DNA from: Thermococcus sp.
GTDB taxonomy: Archaea; Methanobacteriota_B; Thermococci; Thermococcales; Thermococcaceae
NCBI GenBank assembly: GCA_027075325.1
Contig: JALTBN010000051.1
Location: 1,558-65,557, forward strand
Length of the DNA: 64,000 nucleotides
Reading direction: 5' to 3'
Numbering within the stretch: position 1 is the stretch's first letter; each line of letters starts with the position of its first letter. Positions 55,131-62,929 of the stretch are shown here, one piece after another. Below the pieces are notes generated by a model. It did not search any database and was not told the origin of the DNA. It saw only the letters and a program-made list of their open reading frames with translations. A program made the position numbers and the translations under genes.

Positions 55131-55634
55131 TTAGAAACGCTCTGTTTCCTTTAAAACCTCGTCTATCGCCTTTTTTAGCTCGTCGTAGGCCTCATGCAGG
55201 GACTCCGGGATGACCTTTGTATCCGCCACGACCGGCATGAAGTTGGTGTCCCCGTTCCAGCGCGGGACGATGTGGAGGTGGACGTGGTCGTCTATTCCAG
55301 CCCCAGCCACTCTGCCCAGGTTAACGCCCATGTTGAAGCCGTCCGGGTTCATGGCCCTCTTTATCGCCTTTATCATGAGCTGGGAGAGCCTCATTATTTC
55401 GAGGAGCTCCTCATCGGTGAGGTCTTCCCACCTTCCCACGTGCCTGTAGGGGGCTATCATGACGTGGCCCGGGTTGTATGGGTAGTTGTTCATGATTATG
55501 AAGCTGTGCTTCCCGCGGTGGAGGATGAGCCTCTCCCTATCGCGGTTCTCCTTCGGGAAGTCGCAGAATATGCAACCGTCGTGCTTGGGTGAGCGTATGT
55601 ACTCTATCCTCCACGGTGCCCATAGGGTCTTCAA
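55131..55634 (-). CDS. HIT-family nucleotide hydrolase
   Basis: This 167-residue histidine-triad protein shows CIFCDFPKENRDRERLIL (a Zn-coordinating CxxC start), NNYPYNPGHVMIAPYRHVG and the triad HVHLHIVPRW. It is probably a diadenosine polyphosphate or nucleotidyl hydrolase. The 12-base gap to the convergent glycosyltransferase leaves no room for other genes. ATG 55634 is preceded by GGAGGTGAGAGC. Confidence 0.9.
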   Translation of the reverse strand: MKTLWAPWRIEYIRSPKHDGCIFCDFPKENRDRERLILHRGKHSFIIMNNYPYNPGHVMIAPYRHVGRWEDLTDEELLEIMRLSQLMIKAIKRAMNPDGFNMGVNLGRVAGAGIDDHVHLHIVPRWNGDTNFMPVVADTKVIPESLHEAYDELKKAIDEVLKETERF

Positions 55635-55670
55635 GCTCTCACCTCCTGCGGGGAGAAAAGAGAGGAGAGA

Positions 55671-58379
55671 TTAAAAAGGTTTCTTACCCCTTAACCTTCT
55701 TATCGCTGGGAACCATAATGGCAGGAGAACAATTGTCGCCGGCCCGCAGATGCCGCCTCTAGACTTTGTTTTGTTGTTGGATCCGGATTTCGTGGGTTTA
55801 GTGTTTGTCTCTGGTGCTTTGTACTGGAGGAACACTTGAACGCTTGTATCCTCGGTTTTGACGTTGGTTCTACTAGAGCTGATATTGATTTTTTCTCCAT
55901 TAATGCTCCACTCGGTCTTGATGATGTATGTGCTATTGTCCGCCTTTGTTATATCTGAAACATCCGTACAAGCCTTAACAGTCCCAGTGGTTTTAAACTT
56001 CTCTATCATCGGCCTCTCGTAAAGGTACCCGTTGATCCTTTCCGAATCGATTGGACTTATGGTTATCTTTTCTTCGGGATACGAAACCTTCTCGATGGAA
56101 CTCTGGAGCTCTTTCATTAGGGAATCATCCTTTGACACCGAAACCTCGCAGGGGTTGTCGTTTTCACCCGTGTGGGGCTCTAATTTTATTGCTCCTGATG
56201 GAAAGATAAGTATCTGATTTCCGCTTGTTGAGACCATCTTTGAATAAATCTCCGTCGTAACTAGGTCACTCATGAATGGGAGCTGGGCATTTCCGATGAC
56301 ATTGCCATCACTATCATAGGCCCAGATAGTAATACTTTGGTTTAATACTTCCATCCTTCCAATAATCACCTTTCCATCTCTGCTCCACAGTATCTTTCCT
56401 TTGAACAAGATGGGATTAAAGTTCGTTTTAACTTCCCTTGTCCACAGCAGGTTTCCCTCTGAATCAAACGACGCAGGGCATAGCTTTAAATTATTATGTA
56501 CTAAGGCGTAGATTTTGCTTCCATCGGTTGAAGCGTCGGTGATCTGGCCCGCCGGGGAGAGAACTGTTTTGACCTTGAGATTTCCTCCTTCGGTTGAGAA
56601 TAGGGCGATTTTTGAAGAACTCCAGACGACGAAGGTTGAACCTTCCCCTTGACCTCCCTGGAAGCCGTAGTCCTTGAATCTATAACCTGAACCATTAGTC
56701 AAGACATAGTAAACGTACCTTGGTGGCAGTAGTTTTATTAGTTTTATTACTGCTCCTTCATCCGTTGTAAACACAAAATCCTTCATTGTGGGTTTACTGT
56801 TAGTACCTGTATCTAAATGCGAAAGATTGCAGGCAACCCCCCTGGTTGGGATATATAAAATGGGCAGTGACTGTGTCTTAGAATATATGAATACATCATT
56901 ACCTGCCACGCTTATGCTGGGGGCACCAGGTGCATTGCTTAATTCCATTGCTCTGTCAATTGTACCGTTGGACAGGTAATGGACTACCAGAAGATTTCCA
57001 CTTCCAAAGAATTCTGAGAAAATTGTCCAGTAACCACTTCCGGACTCGGCTATATCTTGGATGTGGTAATGGAGGTATTCTTTGCCCCACTTGAGTTTCA
57101 AGTCATCAGAGAACATGAGCACTTTCAAGTTTCCTCCAAGTCTTACCATAGCAACATCTTTGTTGTATGGCATGGCTATTAAAATACGGCCACTCATGGA
57201 AGACACGCCGTTTTCAAAGGTTCCGTCTTTCTTGAGTTTTAGAATGTAACTTTCCCAGCCCCATCCTCCTGCAATTGCACTAACTGAGTAACCACCAAGA
57301 TAAATGTGACCATCCCGTTCAAAAATCGAAGTTGGGATAAGAACTGGATTAACCTTCCTGAGTATTGGGCCCTCCTTGTCGAGGCCGTATTCATGAATTA
57401 GGCTTTTTCTCATGTTTTCTATCTGCTCTTTAGAGGGGATCTGATGGTAACTATGAGCATATGCCCGAATCCACTGCTGAAGCTGGTCGTTCATCATGCT
57501 TTCTAAAATTGGTCTCTCATCTAAGGCCCCTACCACTGTGAGTTCCTTGCTCATCTTGACTTTCCCATCAGGGGATATAATCATTATCCTAGGCTGATCG
57601 GTCGGCTTCCTTGTTCCGTAAATTGGTAGGGGTAAGGGATCGTAGTCAATGTACCTCCCAGAAGGCCCGATTCCCGCTACCAAGAGGTTATCACCCGAAG
57701 CCGTTGCAGCAGTTACACCGAAATTCGAAAACTTCAAAGTCCACTTTAAATTGCCATCCCTGGAGATAAACGCACCAATTGAGGACAACGAGTAGTCTTC
57801 CTCTTTTCCCGGAGTTCTGACCATTACGTAGACGCCCTGATCGGTGGCCACTAGAAGAATTGGGTGCCGGTTTATTGCGGGAAGAGCGCTGAAGTTTAAC
57901 AAGAGACCCCACTCTTCCGTAAGGTCTTTCCCATATTTTACAACGGTTACTTCGTTTGAGTTTGCAAATGCAACATAGAGGCTATTTCCATAACCTGACA
58001 CTGCGGGGAAATCAAATTTATCTGTCTCGATCTGTTTGGCATAGATCACTTTGAAATCCTCGGAGAGAACTACAATTTTTTTATCATCGCTCACCAATCC
58101 AAGATTCCCGTCCCATGAAGTTGCACTTGATACGCTAACGGGAAGTGTTGCGAGCTCTTTGAGGTTGCCACTTTTGTCTATTCCCAAAATCTCAGTGTAC
58201 CCATTGTGAGTTTGGAGTACCGTCACCAAGTGTCCCCACAGTTCACCTGTCCATATTACTTCATTTGGACTGGAATAAAACGCTGAAAGAGCCTCCGGAG
58301 ACCAGGTTCCGACTGCACTCACGGGGCTTAAGAGAGTCCCTAATAAAACTACCACCAGTGCTAAGCGTTTTAACGACAT
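55671..58379 (-). CDS. Large CGP-CTERM surface protein, beta-propeller-like
   Basis: This 902-residue exported protein has a signal peptide (RLALVVVLLGTLLSPVSA) and long stretches of strand-rich, propeller-like repeats with W/F-Gly turns (for example GNLKWTLKFSNFG, GNLLWTREVKTNF and DGKVIIGRMEV). A Thr/Ser/Lys-rich stalk (KPTKSGSNNKTKSRGG) and a C-terminal CGP plus hydrophobic helix (TIVLLPLWFPAI) with RRLRGKK end it. It resembles the smaller propeller at 43809-45395 and is likely a sister surface protein. The gene is more AT-rich than its neighbours. The ATG at 58379 follows GGTGGTTCAG. Confidence 0.85.
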   Translation of the reverse strand: MSLKRLALVVVLLGTLLSPVSAVGTWSPEALSAFYSSPNEVIWTGELWGHLVTVLQTHNGYTEILGIDKSGNLKELATLPVSVSSATSWDGNLGLVSDDKKIVVLSEDFKVIYAKQIETDKFDFPAVSGYGNSLYVAFANSNEVTVVKYGKDLTEEWGLLLNFSALPAINRHPILLVATDQGVYVMVRTPGKEEDYSLSSIGAFISRDGNLKWTLKFSNFGVTAATASGDNLLVAGIGPSGRYIDYDPLPLPIYGTRKPTDQPRIMIISPDGKVKMSKELTVVGALDERPILESMMNDQLQQWIRAYAHSYHQIPSKEQIENMRKSLIHEYGLDKEGPILRKVNPVLIPTSIFERDGHIYLGGYSVSAIAGGWGWESYILKLKKDGTFENGVSSMSGRILIAMPYNKDVAMVRLGGNLKVLMFSDDLKLKWGKEYLHYHIQDIAESGSGYWTIFSEFFGSGNLLVVHYLSNGTIDRAMELSNAPGAPSISVAGNDVFIYSKTQSLPILYIPTRGVACNLSHLDTGTNSKPTMKDFVFTTDEGAVIKLIKLLPPRYVYYVLTNGSGYRFKDYGFQGGQGEGSTFVVWSSSKIALFSTEGGNLKVKTVLSPAGQITDASTDGSKIYALVHNNLKLCPASFDSEGNLLWTREVKTNFNPILFKGKILWSRDGKVIIGRMEVLNQSITIWAYDSDGNVIGNAQLPFMSDLVTTEIYSKMVSTSGNQILIFPSGAIKLEPHTGENDNPCEVSVSKDDSLMKELQSSIEKVSYPEEKITISPIDSERINGYLYERPMIEKFKTTGTVKACTDVSDITKADNSTYIIKTEWSINGEKINISSSRTNVKTEDTSVQVFLQYKAPETNTKPTKSGSNNKTKSRGGICGPATIVLLPLWFPAIRRLRGKKPF

Positions 58380-58499
58380 CTGAACCACCGAATACAACTA
58401 TCATTCCTAAAATTTAAAGGTTTTTTTGTTTAATAGTTTGGGACGCAGAGAAAAACTGCGAAAAATTTATAACGGCGTTTCCGTTCCATTAGACGGGAC

Positions 58500-58577
58500 G
58501 GGCCCGTGGTCTAGACTGGTTATGACGCCGCCCTCACACGGCGGAGGTCCGGGGTTCAAGTCCCCGCGGGCCCACCA
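58500..58577 (+). tRNA. tRNA-Val (CAC)
   Basis: The cloverleaf is complete: acceptor stem GGGCCCG/CGGGCCC, anticodon arm CCGCC-CTCACAC-GGCGG with anticodon CAC, T-arm with GGTTCAAGTCC, discriminator A and an encoded CCA end. There is no intron. A TATA box (AAATTTATAAC, about 58463-58472) lies upstream. A short hairpin (CGCAG...CTGCG) precedes the TATA. A terminal-inverted-repeat element begins 4 bases after the CCA. Confidence 0.95.
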
Positions 58578-58581
58578 TTAC

Positions 58582-58874
58582 AAACTTCGCCTGCGCGAAG
58601 TTTGATCAAGGTTCGTGATTCTCTTTTAAAACGGTGTTTTGGTTGGATTTCTCATTGGAGTTGCTTTTTAGATGATGGATTCTTCATCAGGCGCGTTTTT
58701 TCAAGCGGGTTCAAGTTTTTAGCGCTCATTAGGAGCGCATTTTTAGTGAACCCCTCAAGAAAAGCCCCTCTCAGGAATACACTCATTAATACCACGAAGT
58801 CAGCTTGAAATCCTTGAAAATGGAGCATCAAAGAGGAATCACAAACTTTGATGAAACTTTGCAATGCAAAGTTT
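58582..58874. mobile_element. Terminal-inverted-repeat element (MITE-like)
   Basis: A ~293-bp unit is bounded by imperfect inverted repeats of about 40 bases. The left end is AAACTTCGC, a CTGC loop, GCGAAGTTT, then GATCAAGGTTCGTGATTC (58582-58621). The right end, read in reverse complement, is AAACTTTGC, a three-base loop, GCAAAGTTT and CATCAAAGTTTGTGATTC (58836-58874). About 36 of 41 positions match, and each end is itself a hairpin. The interior has no supported gene; a 70-codon minus-strand frame exists but has no recognisable domain. It could be a non-autonomous transposable element or a dispersed repeat family. Confidence 0.7.
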
Positions 58875-59081
58875 CAGCGCTGGCGGAAAGTTAATGGCTA
58901 TTTCACTATCGTCCAAGCGCCCGTAACGGATGACGGAAAACCTGCGTGCTTTTCTGGAAATGCTGTTTTATAGAAGTCTACTCATCACCCGCTGTTCCAA
59001 GGGATTCACCTTCCGCAAGCGTCTGGTGGAGCTCAGTCGGTTTTATAAAGTTGCACGGAATTAATTGTTCCGGTGGTTGGA
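58875..59081. other. Intergenic region before moaD
   Basis: Between the inverted-repeat element and moaD lie about 200 bases with no supported gene. A TATA box (GGTTTTATAAAG, about 59039-59050) serves moaD. Nothing else is clear in the left part. Confidence 0.5.
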
Positions 59082-59285
59082 ATGATAAAGGTGCGCGTGC
59101 TCGGAAGGGGCATAGAAACGGAAATCGAATGGAGGAAGGGGATGACGGTTGCAGAGGTGCTGAAGGAGGTTGGATTCAACACCGAGAGCGCCATAGCCAG
59201 GGTTGATGGGAGAGTAGCCCTCGAAGACGACCGGGTGAACGATGGAGCCAGCGTTGAGGTCATCCCCGTTGTTTCTGGGGGCTGA
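59082..59285 (+). CDS. MoaD/ThiS-family sulfur carrier protein
   Basis: This 67-residue ubiquitin-like sulfur carrier has a beta-grasp fold: IKVRVLGRGIETEIEW, AEVLKEVGFNTESAIARVDGRVALEDDRV, and the essential C-terminal Gly-Gly (VVSGG). It delivers sulfur for molybdopterin or thiamine or as SAMP-type modifier. In this genome the tungstopterin link (MoaB, MoeA and WtpABC in the same window) makes molybdopterin plausible, but TtuB/SAMP-like roles cannot be excluded. The ATG at 59082 follows GGTGGTTGGA. Confidence 0.85.
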   Translation: MIKVRVLGRGIETEIEWRKGMTVAEVLKEVGFNTESAIARVDGRVALEDDRVNDGASVEVIPVVSGG

Positions 59286-59359
59286 CTTCGATTTTTGCAC
59301 CATATAAAAAGGATAAGAATCGCAGGGGCTCAAAGGAGTAGAGGAACAAAATAAAAAGC

Positions 59360-60559
59360 TCACCCCGCGAGCCTCTTCCGCATGAAGGTCTCAAACCTGT
59401 CCATGGCCTCCTCAAGTATCTCAACCGGCGGCAGGAAGACTATCCTGAAGTGCCAGTCGCCGGCGTGGCCAAAGCCCGAACCGTGGACGAAGAGCACGTG
59501 AGCCTCATGGAGGACATCGAGCACGAACTCCTTGTCGCTCTTCCACTTTGAGCGCTCATCGATGCGCGGGAATATGTAGAACGCTCCCTGGGGCTTCTGG
59601 GCGCTTATACCGGGGATCTCCTGGACGCGACTGTAGATGTAGTCCCTTCTCTCGCGGAGCTTTTTCATGTACTCATCGAGGTAATCCATCGGGCCTGTGA
59701 GGCCCGCTATGGCCGCGAACTGTGCCGGTGTGTTCGGGCAGACCCTTATCCTCATGAGCTTGTCGATCGCTTCCCTGACCTCAGAAAGCTTGTTCTCCGG
59801 ATCGACGTAGTAGAAGTAGCCGAGGCGCCAGCCGGTGGCGAAGTAAATCTTCGACATACCGTTCATGACTATGACAGGTACATCCTTTGTGAGAGAGCCC
59901 GGGGAGACGTGCTTCCCCTCGTAGGTCATGAGGTCGTATATCTCGTCGCTTATTACCGGGAGGTCGTACTCGCCAGCTAGGTCGAGGATGGCCTTCACGG
60001 TTTTCTTCTCATAGAGCGCGCCGGTCGGGTTGTTGGGGTTTATGACCGCTATGGCCTTCGTCCTCTCGTCTATCAGCTTCCTCATGTCGTCTATGTCCGG
60101 CTGCCAGCCGTTCTCCTCAACTGTTAGGTACTCATGAGGCTCGGCCCCGTAGAACTTGACGAGGCCGGTGTACGGTGGATAGCTCGGACTCGGAACCAGT
60201 ATGTTGTCGCCGGGGTCAAGGAGGCCGCCGAAGATGAGCTGAAGGGCCTCGGTAACTGCAGTGGTAACGCGGACATCATCGGGAGTTATGTCAACGCCGT
60301 TCTTCTTCCTCTCGCGCTGGACTACGGCTTCCCTCATCTCCGGAAGGCCCTCGCTCGGCCCGTAGTAGTTGTGGCCTTCCTTTATGGCACGACAGTATGC
60401 CTCTTTCATATGCTCGGGCGGCTGGAAGTCGTATTTGCCGGGGTCGCCTATGTTGAGACGGATGACATTTATCCCCCTCTTTTCGAGCTCCCTGGCGGGG
60501 AGAACAACATCCCTTATCGCGTACTCAACGCCCATTGCCCTCTCGGACGGACGGATCAT
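59360..60559 (-). CDS. Alanine aminotransferase (AlaAT type)
   Basis: This 399-residue PLP enzyme closely matches the Pyrococcus alanine aminotransferase. It transfers the amino group from glutamate to pyruvate, making alanine as a hydrogen sink during fermentation. Motifs are RLNIGDPGKYDFQPPEHMKEAY, NPNNPTGAL, SDEIYDLMTYEG, the PLP lysine in GMSKIYFATGWRLGY, and the arginine near DWHFRIVFLPP. The ATG at 60559 follows GGTGATTGAA. A perfect 7-bp inverted repeat traps that ribosome site. Confidence 0.93.
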   Translation of the reverse strand: MIRPSERAMGVEYAIRDVVLPARELEKRGINVIRLNIGDPGKYDFQPPEHMKEAYCRAIKEGHNYYGPSEGLPEMREAVVQRERKKNGVDITPDDVRVTTAVTEALQLIFGGLLDPGDNILVPSPSYPPYTGLVKFYGAEPHEYLTVEENGWQPDIDDMRKLIDERTKAIAVINPNNPTGALYEKKTVKAILDLAGEYDLPVISDEIYDLMTYEGKHVSPGSLTKDVPVIVMNGMSKIYFATGWRLGYFYYVDPENKLSEVREAIDKLMRIRVCPNTPAQFAAIAGLTGPMDYLDEYMKKLRERRDYIYSRVQEIPGISAQKPQGAFYIFPRIDERSKWKSDKEFVLDVLHEAHVLFVHGSGFGHAGDWHFRIVFLPPVEILEEAMDRFETFMRKRLAG

Positions 60560-60564
60560 TTCAA

Positions 60565-60582
60565 TCACCATCCCAATGGTGA
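60565..60582 (-). promoter_or_regulatory. Inverted repeat over the AlaAT ribosome site
   Basis: On the minus strand, TCACCAT-TGGG-ATGGTGA forms a perfect 7-bp hairpin or dyad. The downstream arm contains the GGTGA ribosome site, 5 bases before the ATG. Either an RNA hairpin hides the site or a protein binds the DNA. The TATA box (GGTTTTTATG near 60592-60600) lies just upstream. Confidence 0.4.
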
Positions 60583-60670
60583 GATGTCCTTCATAAAAAC
60601 CTTTTCATAGTCCCTGCATCGGCCTCCCGGAGACAGCAAACTTTTATAATCCCCCGGTGAACTGCCCCCC

Positions 60671-60925
60671 ATGAACATTTTGATTCCCCTCCTTCTTGGT
60701 CTCGCAACGGGGCGCGTGCTACGGGGTCACCGGTCTCTTAGAGAGATGGGGCTGGACTCTCTCATCGGCGCAACGGTTCTCCTCTTGGTGTTCCTCATGG
60801 GGGTCGAGGCTGGAAAGGTCGAGGTCAACGCCGGCTGGCTCGCCCTCTCTTCCCTCCTCCTGGCAGTTCTTACATCCGCCGGGAGCCTTCTCTTTGGATT
60901 CCTCCTCTGGAGGTGGTTGAGTTGA
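60671..60925 (+). CDS. LysO-type exporter, small N-terminal half
   Basis: This 84-residue protein has two or three hydrophobic helices (ILIPLLLGLATGRVL; DSLIGATVLLLVFLMGVEAG; LALSSLLLAVLTSAGSLLFGFLLW). It matches the start of the DUF340/LysO lysine exporter, which in E. coli is one ~300-residue chain. Here the second half is a separate gene (next entry) that starts within this stop codon. A TATA box CTTTTATAATC is near 60638, giving an almost leaderless message. Confidence 0.75.
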   Translation: MNILIPLLLGLATGRVLRGHRSLREMGLDSLIGATVLLLVFLMGVEAGKVEVNAGWLALSSLLLAVLTSAGSLLFGFLLWRWLS

Positions 60926-61506
60926 GCCGCTTCTCGGCGATGGTTATCACCTCCTTGGCCCTCGGCTTCATAGCCGGCAGAATTCTCTCTTCGAACATTG
61001 GAAGCCTCTACGAGTGGGTTCTCTACGTCCTCATTTTTCTGATAGGCCTGGATCTGGGCAGGGAACTGGACTTCAACGCCCTCAGAAAGTCGGGGCGCGT
61101 TGGGGTGTTCCTGGCTGTTACGACCATTCTGGGATCAGTTGCGGGGGCACTTCTGGGCGGGCTTATCATGGGTATTCCAATTAAGTACGCCTCGGCAATC
61201 GGGGCCGGTTGCGGCTGGTACTCGATAACCGGCCCGGTAATAGCCCAGTACTCGGCCACCTACGGCACTCTGGGCTTTCTTGCCAACCTGCTCCGGGAGA
61301 TCTTCACCATCACCCTCTATCCGTTCTTGGTGAGGTGGATCCCCGCAGAGGTCGGCCTGACGATTGGGGGAGCCACCACGATGGACACAACCCTTGGGGT
61401 CATAGCCAGAACCGGCGGGAAGGGGATAGCTCTAATTGCGTTCGTCCACGGTTTTTTGATAACTATGGCCGTCCCCTTTCTGCTTCCCTTGATATTGAGG
61501 GGATAA
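60922..61506 (+). CDS. LysO-type exporter, larger C-terminal half
   Basis: This 194-residue, six-helix protein carries the conserved LysO/DUF340 segment GAGCGWYSITGPVIAQYS and LRKSGRVGVFLAVTTILGSVAG, with GATTMDTTLGVIARTGG near the end. With the preceding 84-residue gene it equals one full exporter. The start is most likely TTG 60922 (GGAGGTGGT six bases upstream), overlapping the previous stop (TTGA). Lysine export is inferred from family; the archaeal substrate is unproven. Confidence 0.8.
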   Translation: MSRFSAMVITSLALGFIAGRILSSNIGSLYEWVLYVLIFLIGLDLGRELDFNALRKSGRVGVFLAVTTILGSVAGALLGGLIMGIPIKYASAIGAGCGWYSITGPVIAQYSATYGTLGFLANLLREIFTITLYPFLVRWIPAEVGLTIGGATTMDTTLGVIARTGGKGIALIAFVHGFLITMAVPFLLPLILRG

Positions 61507-61520
61507 AGGGAGAAGAGAGG

Positions 61521-62090
61521 TCACTCCTTCCAGCGCGGGTTGCCAACGACCTTAACCTCGCCGTCTTCATCGATTACCAGCTTGGAGAAGCCCTTCTCGG
61601 CTATGCTGCCGTAGTCGTGGCCGGCATCAGCTGGATAGACCGCGAGGAAGATGAACGGCTCGCCGCCGGTGTTGACAGTCCTGTGGGCCCAGTAGGGCGG
61701 GACGTAGACGACGGTTCCGGGGCCCATCGGTATCCACTCAGCCTTCCCTTCTGGCGTCTGGAGCAGCATTCCGCCCTTCCCTTTGATTCCGTAGTATATC
61801 TCGGCCCTGTCTGCCTTCGAGTGGAAGTGGCCCTTCGTGAAGAAGAACTCCTTACCAACCTTGCCGGGGTAGAGGACGGTTGTGGCGAAGTTGAGATCGC
61901 CGTCCTTCTCTTCCTGCTCGACCGCGTAGACCTCGTAGACAACCGGATCGTCCTTGAGGAGCTCGTTGTAGGCCTTCTCATCGAGGAAATAACCTTTGAG
62001 GTTGCTGAGCCTCCTGACGAGCTTCTTAGCACCCGGAATGACTCCTGTCTCAAGATCGACCTTAACTCCAATCGGGTTCTTGTACTCCAT
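61521..62090 (-). CDS. pgiA: Glucose-6-phosphate isomerase, cupin type
   Basis: This 189-residue metal-dependent cupin interconverts glucose 6-phosphate and fructose 6-phosphate, the archaeal PGI unrelated to the bacterial enzyme. Motifs are TKGHFHSKADRAEIYYG (HxH and Glu metal ligands), GMLLQTPEG and VPPYWAHRTVNTG (last His). The length equals the characterised Pyrococcus enzyme. ATG 62090 follows GGTGATG. A TGM-like box sits upstream of its TATA element. It shares the pathway with pfkC at the other end of the window. Confidence 0.94.
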   Translation of the reverse strand: MEYKNPIGVKVDLETGVIPGAKKLVRRLSNLKGYFLDEKAYNELLKDDPVVYEVYAVEQEEKDGDLNFATTVLYPGKVGKEFFFTKGHFHSKADRAEIYYGIKGKGGMLLQTPEGKAEWIPMGPGTVVYVPPYWAHRTVNTGGEPFIFLAVYPADAGHDYGSIAEKGFSKLVIDEDGEVKVVGNPRWKE

Positions 62091-62121
62091 AAACATCACC
62101 GGAATAAAATAAACCAAGCCC

Positions 62122-62158
62122 TATTTAACCTTTCCCTTTTGTATCACCGGCAGTGTTA
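62122..62158 (-). promoter_or_regulatory. pgiA promoter with TGM-like box upstream of TATA
   Basis: On the plus strand, 62142-62158 reads TATCAC-N5-GTGTTA, matching the Thermococcales glycolytic motif at 11 of 12 defined bases. It lies upstream of the TATA element (TTAAATAG, 62122-62128), the position reported for activation by Tgr/TrmBL1. The box overlaps the 3' end of the M50 gene. Control is inferred. Confidence 0.55.
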
Positions 62159-62731
62159 TAAAAGCATGTTGAGGGAATACGCTATCCCTATGGCCACCGC
62201 CCAGTAGCTGGCGTTCCAGCGGAGGACCTTATAGCCATCCAGGGGAGGGATCGGCCAGAGGTTGAAGAAGGCAAGCCACGCGTTCACCATCGCTGTGATC
62301 CTCACCGTAAGTCCAAGTATCCCCTCAGAAAATGACCCTCCAATTGAATACAGGGCCAGGAAGATGACCGCTATGAGTATGTTGGTCGCGGGACCGGCGA
62401 GGGCTGTCATGCCCATGGCCCTCCTGTCGATGAAGCCGTGGAGGCTGTAAATCTGAACTGCCCCCACCGCGGCGAATATCCACGTGCTCCCTGTAATGGC
62501 TTTGGTGGCAACTCCAAGGAGGAGGGCCAGCACAATCCCCGTGTCCCACCTTCGATAGATGGCATAATAGCCGAAGCGCCTGGCCAGCCCTCTGTGGGCC
62601 ATTTCGTGGAACACGAACGCCGTTAGGATGGCGATTGCCGCGGGAAGCATCATGGAAGGGTTGAAGTCAGAAAACAGGAGCAACAGGACAAGAAAAGAAA
62701 TCGCTAAGTCCTCCACCTCGCGGCGGTTCAT
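62156..62731 (-). CDS. Site-2 protease-like M50 metalloprotease
   Basis: This 191-residue intramembrane protease has helices around the zinc motif FHEMAH (HExxH-type) and the second metal ligand in NLWPIPPLDGYKV (LDG). It lacks a PDZ domain. Members cleave membrane-spanning substrates. Its ATG overlaps the KH gene's stop by 4 bases, so both are translated together. Confidence 0.88.
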   Translation of the reverse strand: MNRREVEDLAISFLVLLLLFSDFNPSMMLPAAIAILTAFVFHEMAHRGLARRFGYYAIYRRWDTGIVLALLLGVATKAITGSTWIFAAVGAVQIYSLHGFIDRRAMGMTALAGPATNILIAVIFLALYSIGGSFSEGILGLTVRITAMVNAWLAFFNLWPIPPLDGYKVLRWNASYWAVAIGIAYSLNMLL

Positions 62732-62916
62732 CTAGCTTTCACCTCAATTTTCCTGCCGAGAACGAGCTCAGCAGCCTTAACCGCAGCTCCTCCTGTTCCC
62801 ACAGCGATTCTAACCTGATCCTGGGGTACGTAGACGATTATCCTGTCCCCCTCGTATTCGACTTCCAGCACCTCAACGTTTAGCATCTTCCTAAGGCGCT
62901 CGGTTATATCGTTCAT
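62728..62916 (-). CDS. KH/NusA-like small RNA-binding protein
   Basis: This 62-residue single KH-type domain has VYVPQDQVRIAVGTGGAAVKAAELVLGRKIEV, with GTGG as the GxxG loop. It resembles archaeal NusA-like proteins. It is co-translated with the M50 protease. Ribosome site GGAGCGGCC precedes ATG 62916, and TraB lies 13 bases upstream on the same strand. Confidence 0.85.
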   Translation of the reverse strand: MNDITERLRKMLNVEVLEVEYEGDRIIVYVPQDQVRIAVGTGGAAVKAAELVLGRKIEVKAR

Positions 62917-62929
62917 GGCCGCTCCCCAT

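Noticed and set aside
58652..58864. Seventy-codon minus-strand frame inside the inverted-repeat element
   Set aside because: No start signal or domain, and it runs into the right hairpin; probably non-coding.
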